A DNA stretch of 42,301 nucleotides from a virus: positions 1 through 42,301 of the IMG/VR virus record IMGVR_UViG_3300024999_000196, one strand, 5' to 3'. Every line of letters begins with the position of its first letter. The stretch's first letter is position 1. The position numbers and the translations under genes are program-made. The notes below the pieces were generated by a model. The model had not been told where the DNA came from. It ran no database searches and saw only the letters and a program-made list of their open reading frames with translations. Shown piece by piece: positions 6,982-13,090 of the stretch.

Positions 6982-7062
6982 GGAAAAAGGCTCGAATCCG
7001 GGCACAAGACCGCACGGGGCATCAGGAACCCCATCTTGTGTTGGCCCCCGGATTCGAGCCTT
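6982..7062 (-). terminator. Large structured hairpin with T-run (terminator/attenuator)
   Basis: A perfect 16-bp inverted repeat pairs 6987-7002 with 7047-7062. Inside it a second stem pairs 7003-7009 with 7034-7040, and a third pairs 7016-7019 with 7029-7032. In the minus direction the stem is followed by TTTTT, as in an intrinsic terminator. It stands about 13 bases upstream of the 45-codon gene and the replication block, so it could act as an attenuator or as the 3' end of a short transcript starting near 7147. Confidence 0.7.
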
Positions 7063-7153
7063 CTATAGTTGCTTTGTGTTTTCATTTTTCTGATGAGAAT
7101 TTGCGATTATTTGAATCGAATAGCACCCGGTAGCCAGCCGGTTCGATAGCCTA

Positions 7154-7182
7154 ATTATACCAGCCATCGAAAATATTTAACA
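7154..7182 (-). promoter_or_regulatory. Extended -10 promoter upstream of hairpin
   Basis: On the minus strand the sequence reads TGGTATAAT with TATAAT at 7159-7154, a perfect extended -10 element. The -35 region about 17 bases upstream (TGTTAA) is poor, which an extended -10 can compensate for. Transcription would start near 7147 and meet the large hairpin after about 85 bases, with no convincing coding frame between. Confidence 0.55.
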
Positions 7183-7225
7183 TGAAATCGGGCCTGGAAA
7201 GGTGAATGGAATGGCGATATTTATG

Positions 7226-7711
7226 CTACTCGTAATCAAGCCCAAGTCCATGCACTCGCTTATGATGTAGCGAACAAAGAAACACGACCTCAAGCGGCTT
7301 AGAATAGTCCTCGTGGTGCATCTCTATTCTTTTGTCTATCCCGCACACCTCACATGGAGATCGTTTAATTATCCCTTTCTCTAGCGCTCTGCCCGCCCTC
7401 TCGCGTGCGATGTATTTTTCTCTGTTGTTTTCACGATATGCGCGTTGTCTAACGACATTTCTTGCAATTCTCTCTTTGCTTGATCCTCTAGCCCGGTCAT
7501 ATTCCCTTATCTTGTCAATGTTGATGATGCGGTGTTTGCGGACATCTATTTTTGTGCATTCTTTACACTTATTTAAATGTCCGTCAGCCATCATTTTATG
7601 TTTGTAAAATTTAGACAGAGGTTTCTCTTGTTTGCATTTAAAGCAAACCTTTGCTACTGTTCCGTGGTCCTTGTAATCCCTCACAGGTTTTATATCGGAC
7701 AAGGCTGTCAT
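7226..7711 (-). CDS. HNH homing endonuclease
   Basis: This is a 161-residue protein if started at ATG 7711. A TTG at 7744 would add 11 residues. An N-terminal zinc ribbon (CFKCKQ then CKECTK) is followed by a basic helical linker rich in Arg and Lys. The C-terminal HNH core carries CEVCG, EMHHEDYSKPLEVVFLC and LHHKRVHG. It is a free-standing homing-type endonuclease, a mobile gene that cuts a related phage genome and is copied in by repair. It lies directly after ssb. The favoured start codon is buried in a perfect 13-bp hairpin, which would limit translation. Confidence 0.85.
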   Translation of the reverse strand: MTALSDIKPVRDYKDHGTVAKVCFKCKQEKPLSKFYKHKMMADGHLNKCKECTKIDVRKHRIINIDKIREYDRARGSSKERIARNVVRQRAYRENNREKYIARERAGRALEKGIIKRSPCEVCGIDKRIEMHHEDYSKPLEVVFLCSLHHKRVHGLGLDYE

Positions 7712-7735
7712 GGTGCTCGCAACACCATGACAGCC
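7703..7735 (-). promoter_or_regulatory. 13-bp perfect hairpin over the HNH start codon
   Basis: GGCTGTCATGGTG (7703-7715) and its exact complement at 7723-7735 flank a 7-base loop. On the minus transcript the 3' arm contains the HNH start ATG (7711-7709). No T-run follows, so it is unlikely to be a terminator. Hairpins that hide the start of homing endonuclease genes are known in T-even phages, and this looks like the same strategy. A 9-codon mini-frame starting at 7737 runs through it. Confidence 0.55.
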
Positions 7736-7746
7736 ATCTCTCAACG

Positions 7747-8136
7747 CTAAAACGGTACTCTATCGTCCAGCATGGTCGGCGGATTAGGAATATCTTCGCC
7801 CTGCTTCCCCGCGCCGTCGAGCATCTTCATCTCCCTGGCGATTATCTCCGTGGTGTACTTCTCGTTACCGTTCTGATCGGTCCATTTTCTCGTCTGCAAC
7901 TTACCTTCGATGTAGACCTTTGAGCCTTTATGGAGGTATTCGCCGCAGATTTCCGCGAGACGGGACCAGGCGACTATCCGGTGCCATTCCGTCTGGTCCT
8001 GCTGCTGGCCGTTCTTGTCCTTAAACCTTTCCGTTGTGGCTACGTTGAATGATGCTACGGCCTGTCCTGCTTGCGTGAATTTAACATCAGGATCTTTTCC
8101 CAAGTTTCCGATCAAAATTACCTTATTAATAGACAT
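7747..8136 (-). CDS. ssb: Single-stranded DNA-binding protein
   Basis: This 129-residue SSB protects ssDNA during phage replication and recombination. The OB fold is clear: the start [18 protein letters not shown], then [46 protein letters not shown] and [13 protein letters not shown]. The C-terminal tail ends in LDDRVPF, the acidic tip that docks partner proteins. The length is shorter than bacterial SSB, as usual for phages. The start ATG 8136 follows AAGGAGAACGG and overlaps the end of the SSB-leader/HNH gene by 11 bases, so the two are translated from one message. Confidence 0.93.
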   Translation of the reverse strand: MSINKVILIGNLGKDPDVKFTQAGQAVASFNVATTERFKDKNGQQQDQTEWHRIVAWSRLAEICGEYLHKGSKVYIEGKLQTRKWTDQNGNEKYTTEIIAREMKMLDGAGKQGEDIPNPPTMLDDRVPF

Positions 8137-8572
8137 CTATTCCGTTCTCCTTGTTTGATTTTGGCCCTGCCCCATGAAATCCTTTTTTGCCTGGATGGAG
8201 GTTTAAATATGATTTTTTATTGTACCTTCCTCTTTTGACCATATCTCTCATGTTGTCCTTTTGAGTCCCTACCTCTAGGTGATATGGAGAAACACATTTC
8301 CTGTTATCGCATTTATGCCGAATAACCATTCCCTTTTCGATCTTGCCATGTTTGATCGCCCAAGATATACGGTGAGCCTTAAACGGAGGGTTGTTTCTTT
8401 TGCTACTCATAATTCCGTATCCTTTAGATAGCGCACCTGTCCACTCCCAACAACCATTATCGTTGATTTTCACTTTTTGCCAAAAACGATTCACGACAGA
8501 TAAAGGATCAATCCCATTTAGCAACTCAGGATCTTTGCCGAGTCGGCCTATAAAATTGCATTGGTTTAACAT
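8126..8572 (-). CDS. SSB N-terminal fragment fused to HNH endonuclease
   Basis: This 148-residue protein is a chimera. Residues 1-17 ([17 protein letters not shown]) are the first beta strand and turn of an SSB, comparable to the start of the intact ssb that follows. From about residue 28 it is an HNH_3-type homing endonuclease: [20 protein letters not shown], a KGYG turn, [29 protein letters not shown] and [11 protein letters not shown]. The rest of the SSB fold is missing. The nuclease probably invaded an ssb copy and kept its translation start, or captured an ssb leader. The two SSB starts differ in DNA sequence, so this is not a fresh duplication. Confidence 0.85.
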   Translation of the reverse strand: MLNQCNFIGRLGKDPELLNGIDPLSVVNRFWQKVKINDNGCWEWTGALSKGYGIMSSKRNNPPFKAHRISWAIKHGKIEKGMVIRHKCDNRKCVSPYHLEVGTQKDNMRDMVKRGRYNKKSYLNLHPGKKGFHGAGPKSNKENGIDVY

Positions 8573-8603
8573 TCTGCCCTCATAAATAATTTGTTGGTTT
8601 TAA

Positions 8604-8822
8604 TCACAGCACCCGCTCCCCGGAAAACCCAGCCAGATACATCGACGTTGCGTACATCACCGCCTGGAGTTTGCCTACTTCTGCCGGACTCATCCGGGCG
8701 ATCCGGTGTTTCCGCTCTACTGCGGCCCGAACGTGTGCATCGTTCATGTCGTTTTCCGCCTCTTCGCGCCTCTTCTTGTTGTAACCTTCCAGTTCGGTGT
8801 AGCCTTTCATTTTGTGCGGCAT
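8604..8822 (-). CDS. Small helical protein, 72 aa, hypothetical
   Basis: The 72-residue product is highly charged at the start (KKRREEAENDM), apparently all helix, and ends in a segment with MSPAEVGKLQAVMYATSMYL. I recognise no domain. It lies between the YqaJ exonuclease and the SSB-leader/HNH gene in the recombination block, so it may be an accessory of the exonuclease or of SSB. It starts at ATG 8822, 9 bases from the stop of the exonuclease gene. Confidence 0.6.
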   Translation of the reverse strand: MPHKMKGYTELEGYNKKRREEAENDMNDAHVRAAVERKHRIARMSPAEVGKLQAVMYATSMYLAGFSGERVL

Positions 8823-8831
8823 ATTGGCACC

Positions 8832-9464
8832 TTAACGTGATTTGTTGAGGTTATTTATCACTGATTTTTTAGTTTCAACCAGCTTTCGAAACTCGTCCAT
8901 CCTCGTGTCAATCATGGCAAACACAGCCCAGGAATCCTTCCTGAAAATACGATACGTGTAGAGACGCTTCCCCTCAGGGAATCCGGCGCAGAACGATACG
9001 AAATCAATCCATTCCCTTCCCGTCTGCTGCAAGTTGAAGAACAGTTGCCATTTATATGATGGATCAAACGTCCCACGCTCTACGGTTGCGTAATGGACTG
9101 TAGGAATGACGCTTTTGATCTCTATAACCCCATCATCATCTACCAGTCCGTCAGGGCTTACCCCGATATCACCATCCTCGAAAAAACCTCCGTTGCTAAC
9201 CGTGCAGAAAAACTCATCTTCGTACAGCGCTCTGGCAGTCGGCTCCTGCTCATGCCCACTCTGCATGTGTTCGTTGGTGTATCCATTCTCTTGCCGCAAT
9301 CCGGTAATCTGTTCTATGGCGATCTGCACCGCCAGGTCGTGCGCCGGGTTGCCGAATGCCTTGCCATAATTCGCCATGATTTTCCCGATTGACGATCCTC
9401 CGACCTTGCCGACGCGCATGTCCATCCAAATATCCGTGTTCTGGGGGATATCGTGGAAAATCAT
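8832..9464 (-). CDS. YqaJ-family recombination exonuclease
   Basis: This 210-residue exonuclease is of the lambda Exo/YqaJ (PD-(D/E)XK) type and would resect double-strand ends for phage recombination. Visible motifs are the early GGSSIGKIMA, the SGHEQEPTARALYE helix with its metal-binding Glu, and the catalytic core GVSPDGLVDDDGVIEIKS supplying the D...EXK residues. The YKWQLFFNLQQTG segment follows. The length is normal for the family. No obvious RecT/Bet annealing partner is seen next to it; the neighbouring 170-residue protein is the likely partner by position. The start overlaps the upstream stop (ATGA). Confidence 0.88.
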   Translation of the reverse strand: MIFHDIPQNTDIWMDMRVGKVGGSSIGKIMANYGKAFGNPAHDLAVQIAIEQITGLRQENGYTNEHMQSGHEQEPTARALYEDEFFCTVSNGGFFEDGDIGVSPDGLVDDDGVIEIKSVIPTVHYATVERGTFDPSYKWQLFFNLQQTGREWIDFVSFCAGFPEGKRLYTYRIFRKDSWAVFAMIDTRMDEFRKLVETKKSVINNLNKSR

Positions 9465-9973
9465 CCTTCCACCTTTTCAGCTTCGGCCTTGATCAATTCC
9501 TTGTTCTCGTCCGAGATATCCATCTTTCTCAGGATCTCTTCGAAACCACCCGTCTTGCGATATCTTGCCACCGCTACAGCCCACCGTGGATGTGACGGGG
9601 TCAATTCTTCCCGGCGTATATTTGGCCGCTCTGTGCTGATCCGTAATCCCTCTACCGTGTCCCTGCCGAACCTCACTGAATGATCAACATAGATCATTAC
9701 CGGGATGTCGTTCCAGTCCTCGACGTATGGACTGCCTGTCAACGATTTCATGGTCCGGCTGTTAGTTGCGTTCAATACCATCGGCTTCAGCTCTTCACCT
9801 GGCCGCAGTTCTTTTTCACGGAAAAATGCTGTATTGAAAACGTCCTTCGTCTTCTTGGTTTTATCCGGTTCTTGCCGAACGTGGGATATCGTTAAAATAG
9901 TCGGCTCGACTATGTCCTGGCTGGATAGATATGGTGAGTCAAATACCGATCTGTAATGATGCTTTCCTTCCAT
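9461..9973 (-). CDS. Conserved phage protein beside YqaJ exonuclease
   Basis: The 170-residue product has an N-terminal HYRSVFDSPYLSSQDI segment, a TILTISHVRQE strand, then ELKPMVLNATNSRTM and PYVEDW. Its core ends in PVMIYVDHSVRFG and VEGLRIST. I know this pattern from phage early regions next to YqaJ nucleases, but no biochemical function is attached to it. A C-terminal helical tail is rich in Glu and Lys. The gene is coupled to the exonuclease (its stop overlaps ATG 9464), so a role in recombination, such as ssDNA binding or annealing, is plausible but unproven. Confidence 0.7.
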   Translation of the reverse strand: MEGKHHYRSVFDSPYLSSQDIVEPTILTISHVRQEPDKTKKTKDVFNTAFFREKELRPGEELKPMVLNATNSRTMKSLTGSPYVEDWNDIPVMIYVDHSVRFGRDTVEGLRISTERPNIRREELTPSHPRWAVAVARYRKTGGFEEILRKMDISDENKELIKAEAEKVEG

Positions 9974-10245
9974 TATCTCCTCCGATGTAGCCTGTCGGCC
10001 ACTTCTGCGATTGTTCGTGCGAGTAGATCAGCCTCACGCCCGTATTTCATTTCGAAGACTGATTTATTCCGATGTATCGAATCATCCTGCATGGAGTGTA
10101 ACCGTGGCGCCAAAGGGATACACAGGAAGTCAGACACCTTCCCCGCCCCGTTGTGAAAACATTTCGGATGGTGTGGCACCGCTGGCTCTCCGGTGACGAT
10201 GCAGCCAAAGCTACAGATTAGTTTTTTGTATTGTTCTCCGGTCAT
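9973..10245 (-). CDS. HNH-like small nuclease (DUF968/DUF1364-like)
   Basis: This 90-residue protein has CIVTGEPAVPHHPKCF near the start, a GAGKVSDFLCIPLAPRLH stretch, and a DDSIHRNKSVFEMKYG segment. This is the layout of the small HNH-like proteins of lambdoid ninR and recombination regions (DUF968/DUF1364/Ref-like): a Cys and His pair, a central PL-x-x-x-H and a terminal FE-x-KYG. Some act as nucleases or recombination mediators. It ends in TAATG, overlapping the next gene, and sits with the YqaJ exonuclease and RusA. The class is recognised by pattern; the exact family is not settled. Confidence 0.6.
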   Translation of the reverse strand: MTGEQYKKLICSFGCIVTGEPAVPHHPKCFHNGAGKVSDFLCIPLAPRLHSMQDDSIHRNKSVFEMKYGREADLLARTIAEVADRLHRRR

Positions 10246-10688
10246 CTCACTCCCCCGTTGTTCCGTGATTCCTGCAAAAGCACTTCCTCAGATACTCCGA
10301 TAACAGCGGCGAGAATCGGCCATGAACGGTCGAAAACTTTACATGCCTCCATGTGCTCAAGATCATCATACCCGAATGACCGATACTGAAAATGAACCCG
10401 ACCTTGCTTGTCTACCACGACCACGTCTTCTTTGATGAAATGCAGGGCAACCTTGAGCGAAAATTTAGCTTTGGCCAATGTATCCCAATTCGGATTATCG
10501 GTGTTCTCGGCAACCGTTTTAAGGCACCCATGCAACATCTTGAGTTGCAGGTATGACCGCTCTTTCTTCGCGCCGTAAACCTTGTGCCGTGTGATCTGGT
10601 TCTCTTTGAACTCAGCCCACGCAACTTCGTCTTCGATGGTCAGGGGAACGGCCATTCCACCTCGTTTCTGGAATGCTATTTCTTTCAT
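10242..10688 (-). CDS. DUF1367-like recombination-region protein
   Basis: Started at ATG 10688, which overlaps the previous stop (ATGA), this protein has 148 residues. After a basic N-terminus (KEIAFQKRGG) it has EVAWAEFKENQITRHKVYG, then YLQLKMLHGCLKTVAE, SLKVALHFIKEDVVVVD and HFQYRSFGYDDLEHMEACKV. It ends in a helix-rich SWPILAAVIGVSEEVL. This pattern recalls DUF1367/NinB-like proteins of lambdoid recombination regions, which bind DNA and assist annealing or resolution. The match is by eye and moderate. The neighbours (RusA-type resolvase, HNH-like protein, exonuclease) agree with a recombination role. Confidence 0.55.
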   Translation of the reverse strand: MKEIAFQKRGGMAVPLTIEDEVAWAEFKENQITRHKVYGAKKERSYLQLKMLHGCLKTVAENTDNPNWDTLAKAKFSLKVALHFIKEDVVVVDKQGRVHFQYRSFGYDDLEHMEACKVFDRSWPILAAVIGVSEEVLLQESRNNGGVR

Positions 10689-10912
10689 TCCTGCTCGCCT
10701 TCCGGTTCTTTGTAGTCCCACCTTTGCCTAATTTCGTAGCGTATCATAAGCCGCTCGACAATATGCTCGACCTGCGGGGAGTCGCTGTTGCACCCTTCTT
10801 TGATGAAGGATATAATTTCGTTGACTTTATCAAACTCTTCTGCTTCAGAGAGCCTTTTAAACCACCTCTCCGGGTCCGACTCGCAGAACCATACTGTTTT
10901 GCACGTTACCAT
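10685..10912 (-). CDS. Small acidic protein, 75 aa, hypothetical
   Basis: Two ATGs lie two codons apart. The one at 10912 is 6 bases from AAGGAG while 10918 touches it, so I choose 10912 (75 residues). The product starts with a short strand (MVTCKTVWFCE) and continues as helices rich in Glu (ERWFKRLSEAEEF and HIVERLMIRYEI). No family is recognised. It overlaps the next gene by an ATGA and belongs to the same leftward operon. Confidence 0.6.
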   Translation of the reverse strand: MVTCKTVWFCESDPERWFKRLSEAEEFDKVNEIISFIKEGCNSDSPQVEHIVERLMIRYEIRQRWDYKEPEGEQE

Positions 10913-10923
10913 TTTCATCTCCT

Positions 10924-10992
10924 TTATTGATTTTTGTAGCTCTTGATATCTTCAAGAATCCGCCTGATAGCGTTTGCGTCCCTGAACTCCAT
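10924..10992 (-). CDS. Very small protein, 22 aa, hypothetical
   Basis: ATG 10992 follows CAGGAAGGAC closely, and 22 codons later a TAA ends the frame a few bases before the next gene's Shine-Dalgarno. The peptide is a single amphipathic helix (FRDANAIRRILEDIKSY). Good spacing on both sides and a proper ribosome site argue for a real gene. The size leaves much doubt. Confidence 0.35.
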   Translation of the reverse strand: MEFRDANAIRRILEDIKSYKNQ

Positions 10993-11012
10993 CGTCCTTC
11001 CTGAACACTTTT

Positions 11013-11465
11013 CTACCTCGTTATCATGGTTTCTTTTTCAGGCTCCAAAGCATCTATAACCATCCGCACATGTGGTACTTCGTCAGCAAACGCCCACCTT
11101 TTTTCCGACCTGTCATGTCTCACTATCTGCCGATCGTCGAGATAGTGGATTGAGTTAAAACTGTCGGCATAGAATTTTTCCATGTTGTCCAAATCCTTCG
11201 AGACGGTGCAAAATAACGGCGCATCATCCCGCAGTATGTGGCTGTTCTTGCCGGTTCTGTAATGGTTATTTGGCCGGGGGAAGACGAACTTATACGTAAC
11301 CTCAAGCGCTCCAGTGAACGGCCCTGATGGACCTAAAATCAGTATCGCTTTCTGAATACTCGCTTCTTTCGCCTGTGCGTTTGGATCGTAGACGTGGCCT
11401 TTCTTCGTGGCGCGTGGCCGCATCTTCACGTCCGGTATTCCTGGGATATAAATCTCTTTCAGCAT
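11013..11465 (-). CDS. rusA: RusA-type Holliday junction resolvase
   Basis: This 150-residue protein has the RusA layout: an initial strand pair (IYIPGIPDVKMRPRATK), a long strand after GPFTGALEVTYKFVFPRP, and the catalytic segment SKDLDNMEKFYADSFN followed by YLDDRQIVRHD. The DLDN and DDRQI aspartates bind the metal. The enzyme resolves four-way junctions before packaging. The length is a little above E. coli RusA (120), because of a longer loop after the FPRP motif and a C-terminal tail. It overlaps the previous gene by 7 bases. Confidence 0.9.
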   Translation of the reverse strand: MLKEIYIPGIPDVKMRPRATKKGHVYDPNAQAKEASIQKAILILGPSGPFTGALEVTYKFVFPRPNNHYRTGKNSHILRDDAPLFCTVSKDLDNMEKFYADSFNSIHYLDDRQIVRHDRSEKRWAFADEVPHVRMVIDALEPEKETMITR

Positions 11466-11767
11466 TTGCTCACCACCTTGACTTTTGACCGATCAGCTGG
11501 CACCCAGATTCGTCTAATTACCGCTCCCGGATCTCCGTTTTTCTTTATTTTCGAGCCAATAATTTTCCAATCTCCATAAGTGTAATAATCCCTTATCTCG
11601 GTTATTTCATACACTCCTCCAGCTCCTAGCCATGTGATTCTATCGCCCACCTTATACGGTAAATTCATTTCAGCCAAAGCCAACACGATCCTGGTTTTCT
11701 CAATATTCAGGTCGGATATTTGGCTATCAATTTCCAGTACCCGTTTCTTCATTTTTTCCTGTTCCAT
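11459..11767 (-). CDS. Coiled-coil plus beta-barrel-like protein, 102 aa
   Basis: ATG 11767 follows AAGGAGATGAA. The first 35 residues are a coiled coil (MKKRVLEIDSQISDLNIEKT). The rest looks like a small beta barrel (YKVGDRITWLGAGGVYEIT, then YGDWKIIGSKIKKNG and IRRIWVPADRS). The design suggests an oligomeric binding protein. I do not recognise a named family. It sits between a 57-codon gene and RusA in the early operon. Confidence 0.65.
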   Translation of the reverse strand: MEQEKMKKRVLEIDSQISDLNIEKTRIVLALAEMNLPYKVGDRITWLGAGGVYEITEIRDYYTYGDWKIIGSKIKKNGDPGAVIRRIWVPADRSKVKVVSKC

Positions 11768-11783
11768 TTCATCTCCTTATTGT

Positions 11784-11957
11784 TTAAATTTCCCCGGTGT
11801 CAGCCGATGGTGATGCATCGGTGCCGCTGATTGGCCGGGTCGGACCCTCCGGGCAATTCATGTATGGGACGTACAATTTCTCTCTAGGCACATAGAGCAG
11901 GAGGAATGCCAGCATCGGCAGGGGAGCGCTGCTATGTAGATGAGTGCTGGCGCGCAT
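11784..11957 (-). CDS. Small protein, 57 aa, one hydrophobic segment
   Basis: This minus frame is open from ATG 11957 to TAA 11786-11784 and fills the gap between two clear genes. The 57 residues include a hydrophobic run (PLPMLAFLLLYVP) that could cross the membrane, then a Pro-rich, Gly-rich tail. AGGGGAGG lies about 10 bases upstream of the start. There is no family match. Confidence 0.42.
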   Translation of the reverse strand: MRASTHLHSSAPLPMLAFLLLYVPREKLYVPYMNCPEGPTRPISGTDASPSADTGEI

Positions 11958-11985
11958 TGCCCGGTAGCGCCTCCCCTGTCTTGAT

Positions 11986-12390
11986 TTATTCGATTCTCAA
12001 TCCATAATGTCTTCGCACCTTCCGCCAATACTCAGCGTCCAGTTTCCGTAATTGCTCGCGGAACGTACCGGATTCAATCCGCGCCATCTCTTCACGTTCC
12101 TGCTGCAAAATCTTGTCTGGTTTGCGGTCGGGATGATAATTGTCTGCCGACCGCTTGCAGTTTTGACCGGCCTTCCAGCCCTCACCCTTTCTGTGGTAGT
12201 ACATGCGGATTTGCAACCGAGCGGCTTGCTCCGTCTTGCAGGTCCTAGTGAAATACGTCTCGGCACACTCGTCGCAACAGAAATAGAGTGCTCGCCGCTC
12301 GCAACGATTCTCGCACCAAAACGTCTTCTTGCCGCCGCAGCCGCAGCAGGTCTTTTCCACGTCTTTCGGATACGTTCCTCCCTGGCTCAT
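11986..12390 (-). CDS. Cysteine-rich zinc-binding protein, 134 aa
   Basis: I take ATG 12390, which overlaps the preceding stop as ATGA. The first half holds several Cys pairs: CCGCG, FWCENRCER, FCCDECAE and TRTC, enough for one or two zinc sites. The second half is strongly basic and helical, with HRKGEGWKAGQNC and an EREEMARIESGTFREQLRKL helix. This combination fits a nucleic-acid-binding phage protein. I recognise no precise family. Co-transcription with the neighbouring 66-codon Cys-rich gene is likely. Confidence 0.7.
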   Translation of the reverse strand: MSQGGTYPKDVEKTCCGCGGKKTFWCENRCERRALYFCCDECAETYFTRTCKTEQAARLQIRMYYHRKGEGWKAGQNCKRSADNYHPDRKPDKILQQEREEMARIESGTFREQLRKLDAEYWRKVRRHYGLRIE

Positions 12391-12587
12391 TCCCACGGCT
12401 CCTCGAAATCAATATCCAGCCCATAATCAGGTTCCAGCGATGTCTGTCCGCTCAGGCACACAATCGCGCATTCGCCCTCGTCCACCATGTGCTCAGGGTG
12501 CGGATCGAAGGTGCAGCCATTTTCCGTGTCGAAATGGACGCAACCGCCGCAATCGTCCCATGTGTAGATTGGTGTTCCGACCCTCAT
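12387..12587 (-). CDS. Small cysteine-rich acidic protein, 66 aa
   Basis: The 66-residue product has CGGCVHFD, a further Cys in NGCTFDPHPEHM and a CAIVC pair, so a small metal site is possible. The C-terminal 20 residues are very acidic (DIDFEEPWE). The start ATG 12587 overlaps the upstream stop and the stop overlaps the downstream start, so it is embedded in a tightly coupled run of small genes. Function unknown. Confidence 0.65.
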   Translation of the reverse strand: MRVGTPIYTWDDCGGCVHFDTENGCTFDPHPEHMVDEGECAIVCLSGQTSLEPDYGLDIDFEEPWE

Positions 12588-12745
12588 CGCATCGCCCCGT
12601 ATTCAGCCATCCCCCACACGATCCCCCACACGATCAGCAGCCATACCGCTACCGTGGCACATGAGGTCAGGCGATCGAGGTTGGCTATGAACAGCTCGAA
12701 TAGCCAATCCTTGCAAAACTTGGTTATGCTTGGCGTGTGCATCAT
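12584..12745 (-). CDS. Small membrane protein, 53 aa
   Basis: This frame runs from ATG 12745 to TGA 12586-12584, with 4-base overlaps to the genes on both sides. The 53 residues include a hydrophobic helix near the end (ATVAVWLLIVWGIVWGMA), so a single membrane span is likely. Its neighbour upstream is also a small membrane protein. The pair could be involved in host membrane takeover or exclusion. I see no known family. Confidence 0.55.
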   Translation of the reverse strand: MMHTPSITKFCKDWLFELFIANLDRLTSCATVAVWLLIVWGIVWGMAEYGAMR

Positions 12746-12903
12746 TTCGGCACCTCATGTTTGTTATGGTTCAATTCGATTTCCCGAATCTGCTCCACCG
12801 TCTCGCCGTCCAGAATTTCCGGCAGCGATGTCAACCGGCAGACGAGGATCAGTAAGACGGTCAGGATTGCCGCCGTTGCCAGCACTATCAGGTCTTTGTT
12901 CAT
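12742..12903 (-). CDS. Small membrane protein, 53 aa
   Basis: ATG 12903 overlaps the preceding stop (ATGA), and the TGA at 12744-12742 overlaps the next start. The N-terminus is a hydrophobic helix (LIVLATAAILTVLLILVC) followed by a charged, mostly helical tail with EQIREIELNHNKHEV. The orientation is probably N-in with a cytoplasmic or periplasmic tail. The family is unknown. Confidence 0.55.
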   Translation of the reverse strand: MNKDLIVLATAAILTVLLILVCRLTSLPEILDGETVEQIREIELNHNKHEVPK

Positions 12904-13085
12904 CTCTTCCCCCTCCTAATTTCGTCCAGCGTCGGCATACTCGTCGCATCGCCGCGCCGTCTCTTGTCCTTTGGCAATCGCGCCGCCAAAGCCTCACGTT
13001 CCAGCAGCAGGTCGCGGATTATCCGGTCGAGACCGGCTATTGTGCGGCGGACTACCATTACATCTATTGAGGTGTCGGCGGACAT
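12900..13085 (-). CDS. Small coiled-coil protein, 61 aa
   Basis: The 61-residue product has a long basic amphipathic helix (VVRRTIAGLDRIIRDLLLE, then REALAARLPKDKRRR), predicted as a coiled coil, and a short C-terminal tail. It starts at ATG 13085, 6 bases after the stop of the Rha-type regulator, and its stop overlaps the next start. It may be a small regulator or structural partner. No family is recognised. Confidence 0.6.
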   Translation of the reverse strand: MSADTSIDVMVVRRTIAGLDRIIRDLLLEREALAARLPKDKRRRGDATSMPTLDEIRRGKR

Positions 13086-13090
13086 GATCG

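Noticed and set aside
6987-7062. CTCGAAT flanked by GG and CC inside the inverted repeat, resembling a tRNA T-arm
   Set aside because: The flanks do not form a 5-bp T-stem and no anticodon or acceptor arms are present. The sequence is explained by the 16-bp inverted repeat and T-run of a terminator.
6831-7085. 84-codon frame extending through the large hairpin
   Set aside because: The upstream part runs through the terminator stem and lacks a ribosome site. ATG 6968 gives a more sensible 45-residue product.
8126-8136. Group I intron with a homing endonuclease interrupting ssb
   Set aside because: The downstream ssb has its own complete N-terminus and Shine-Dalgarno, so no exon joining is needed and no intron core is seen.
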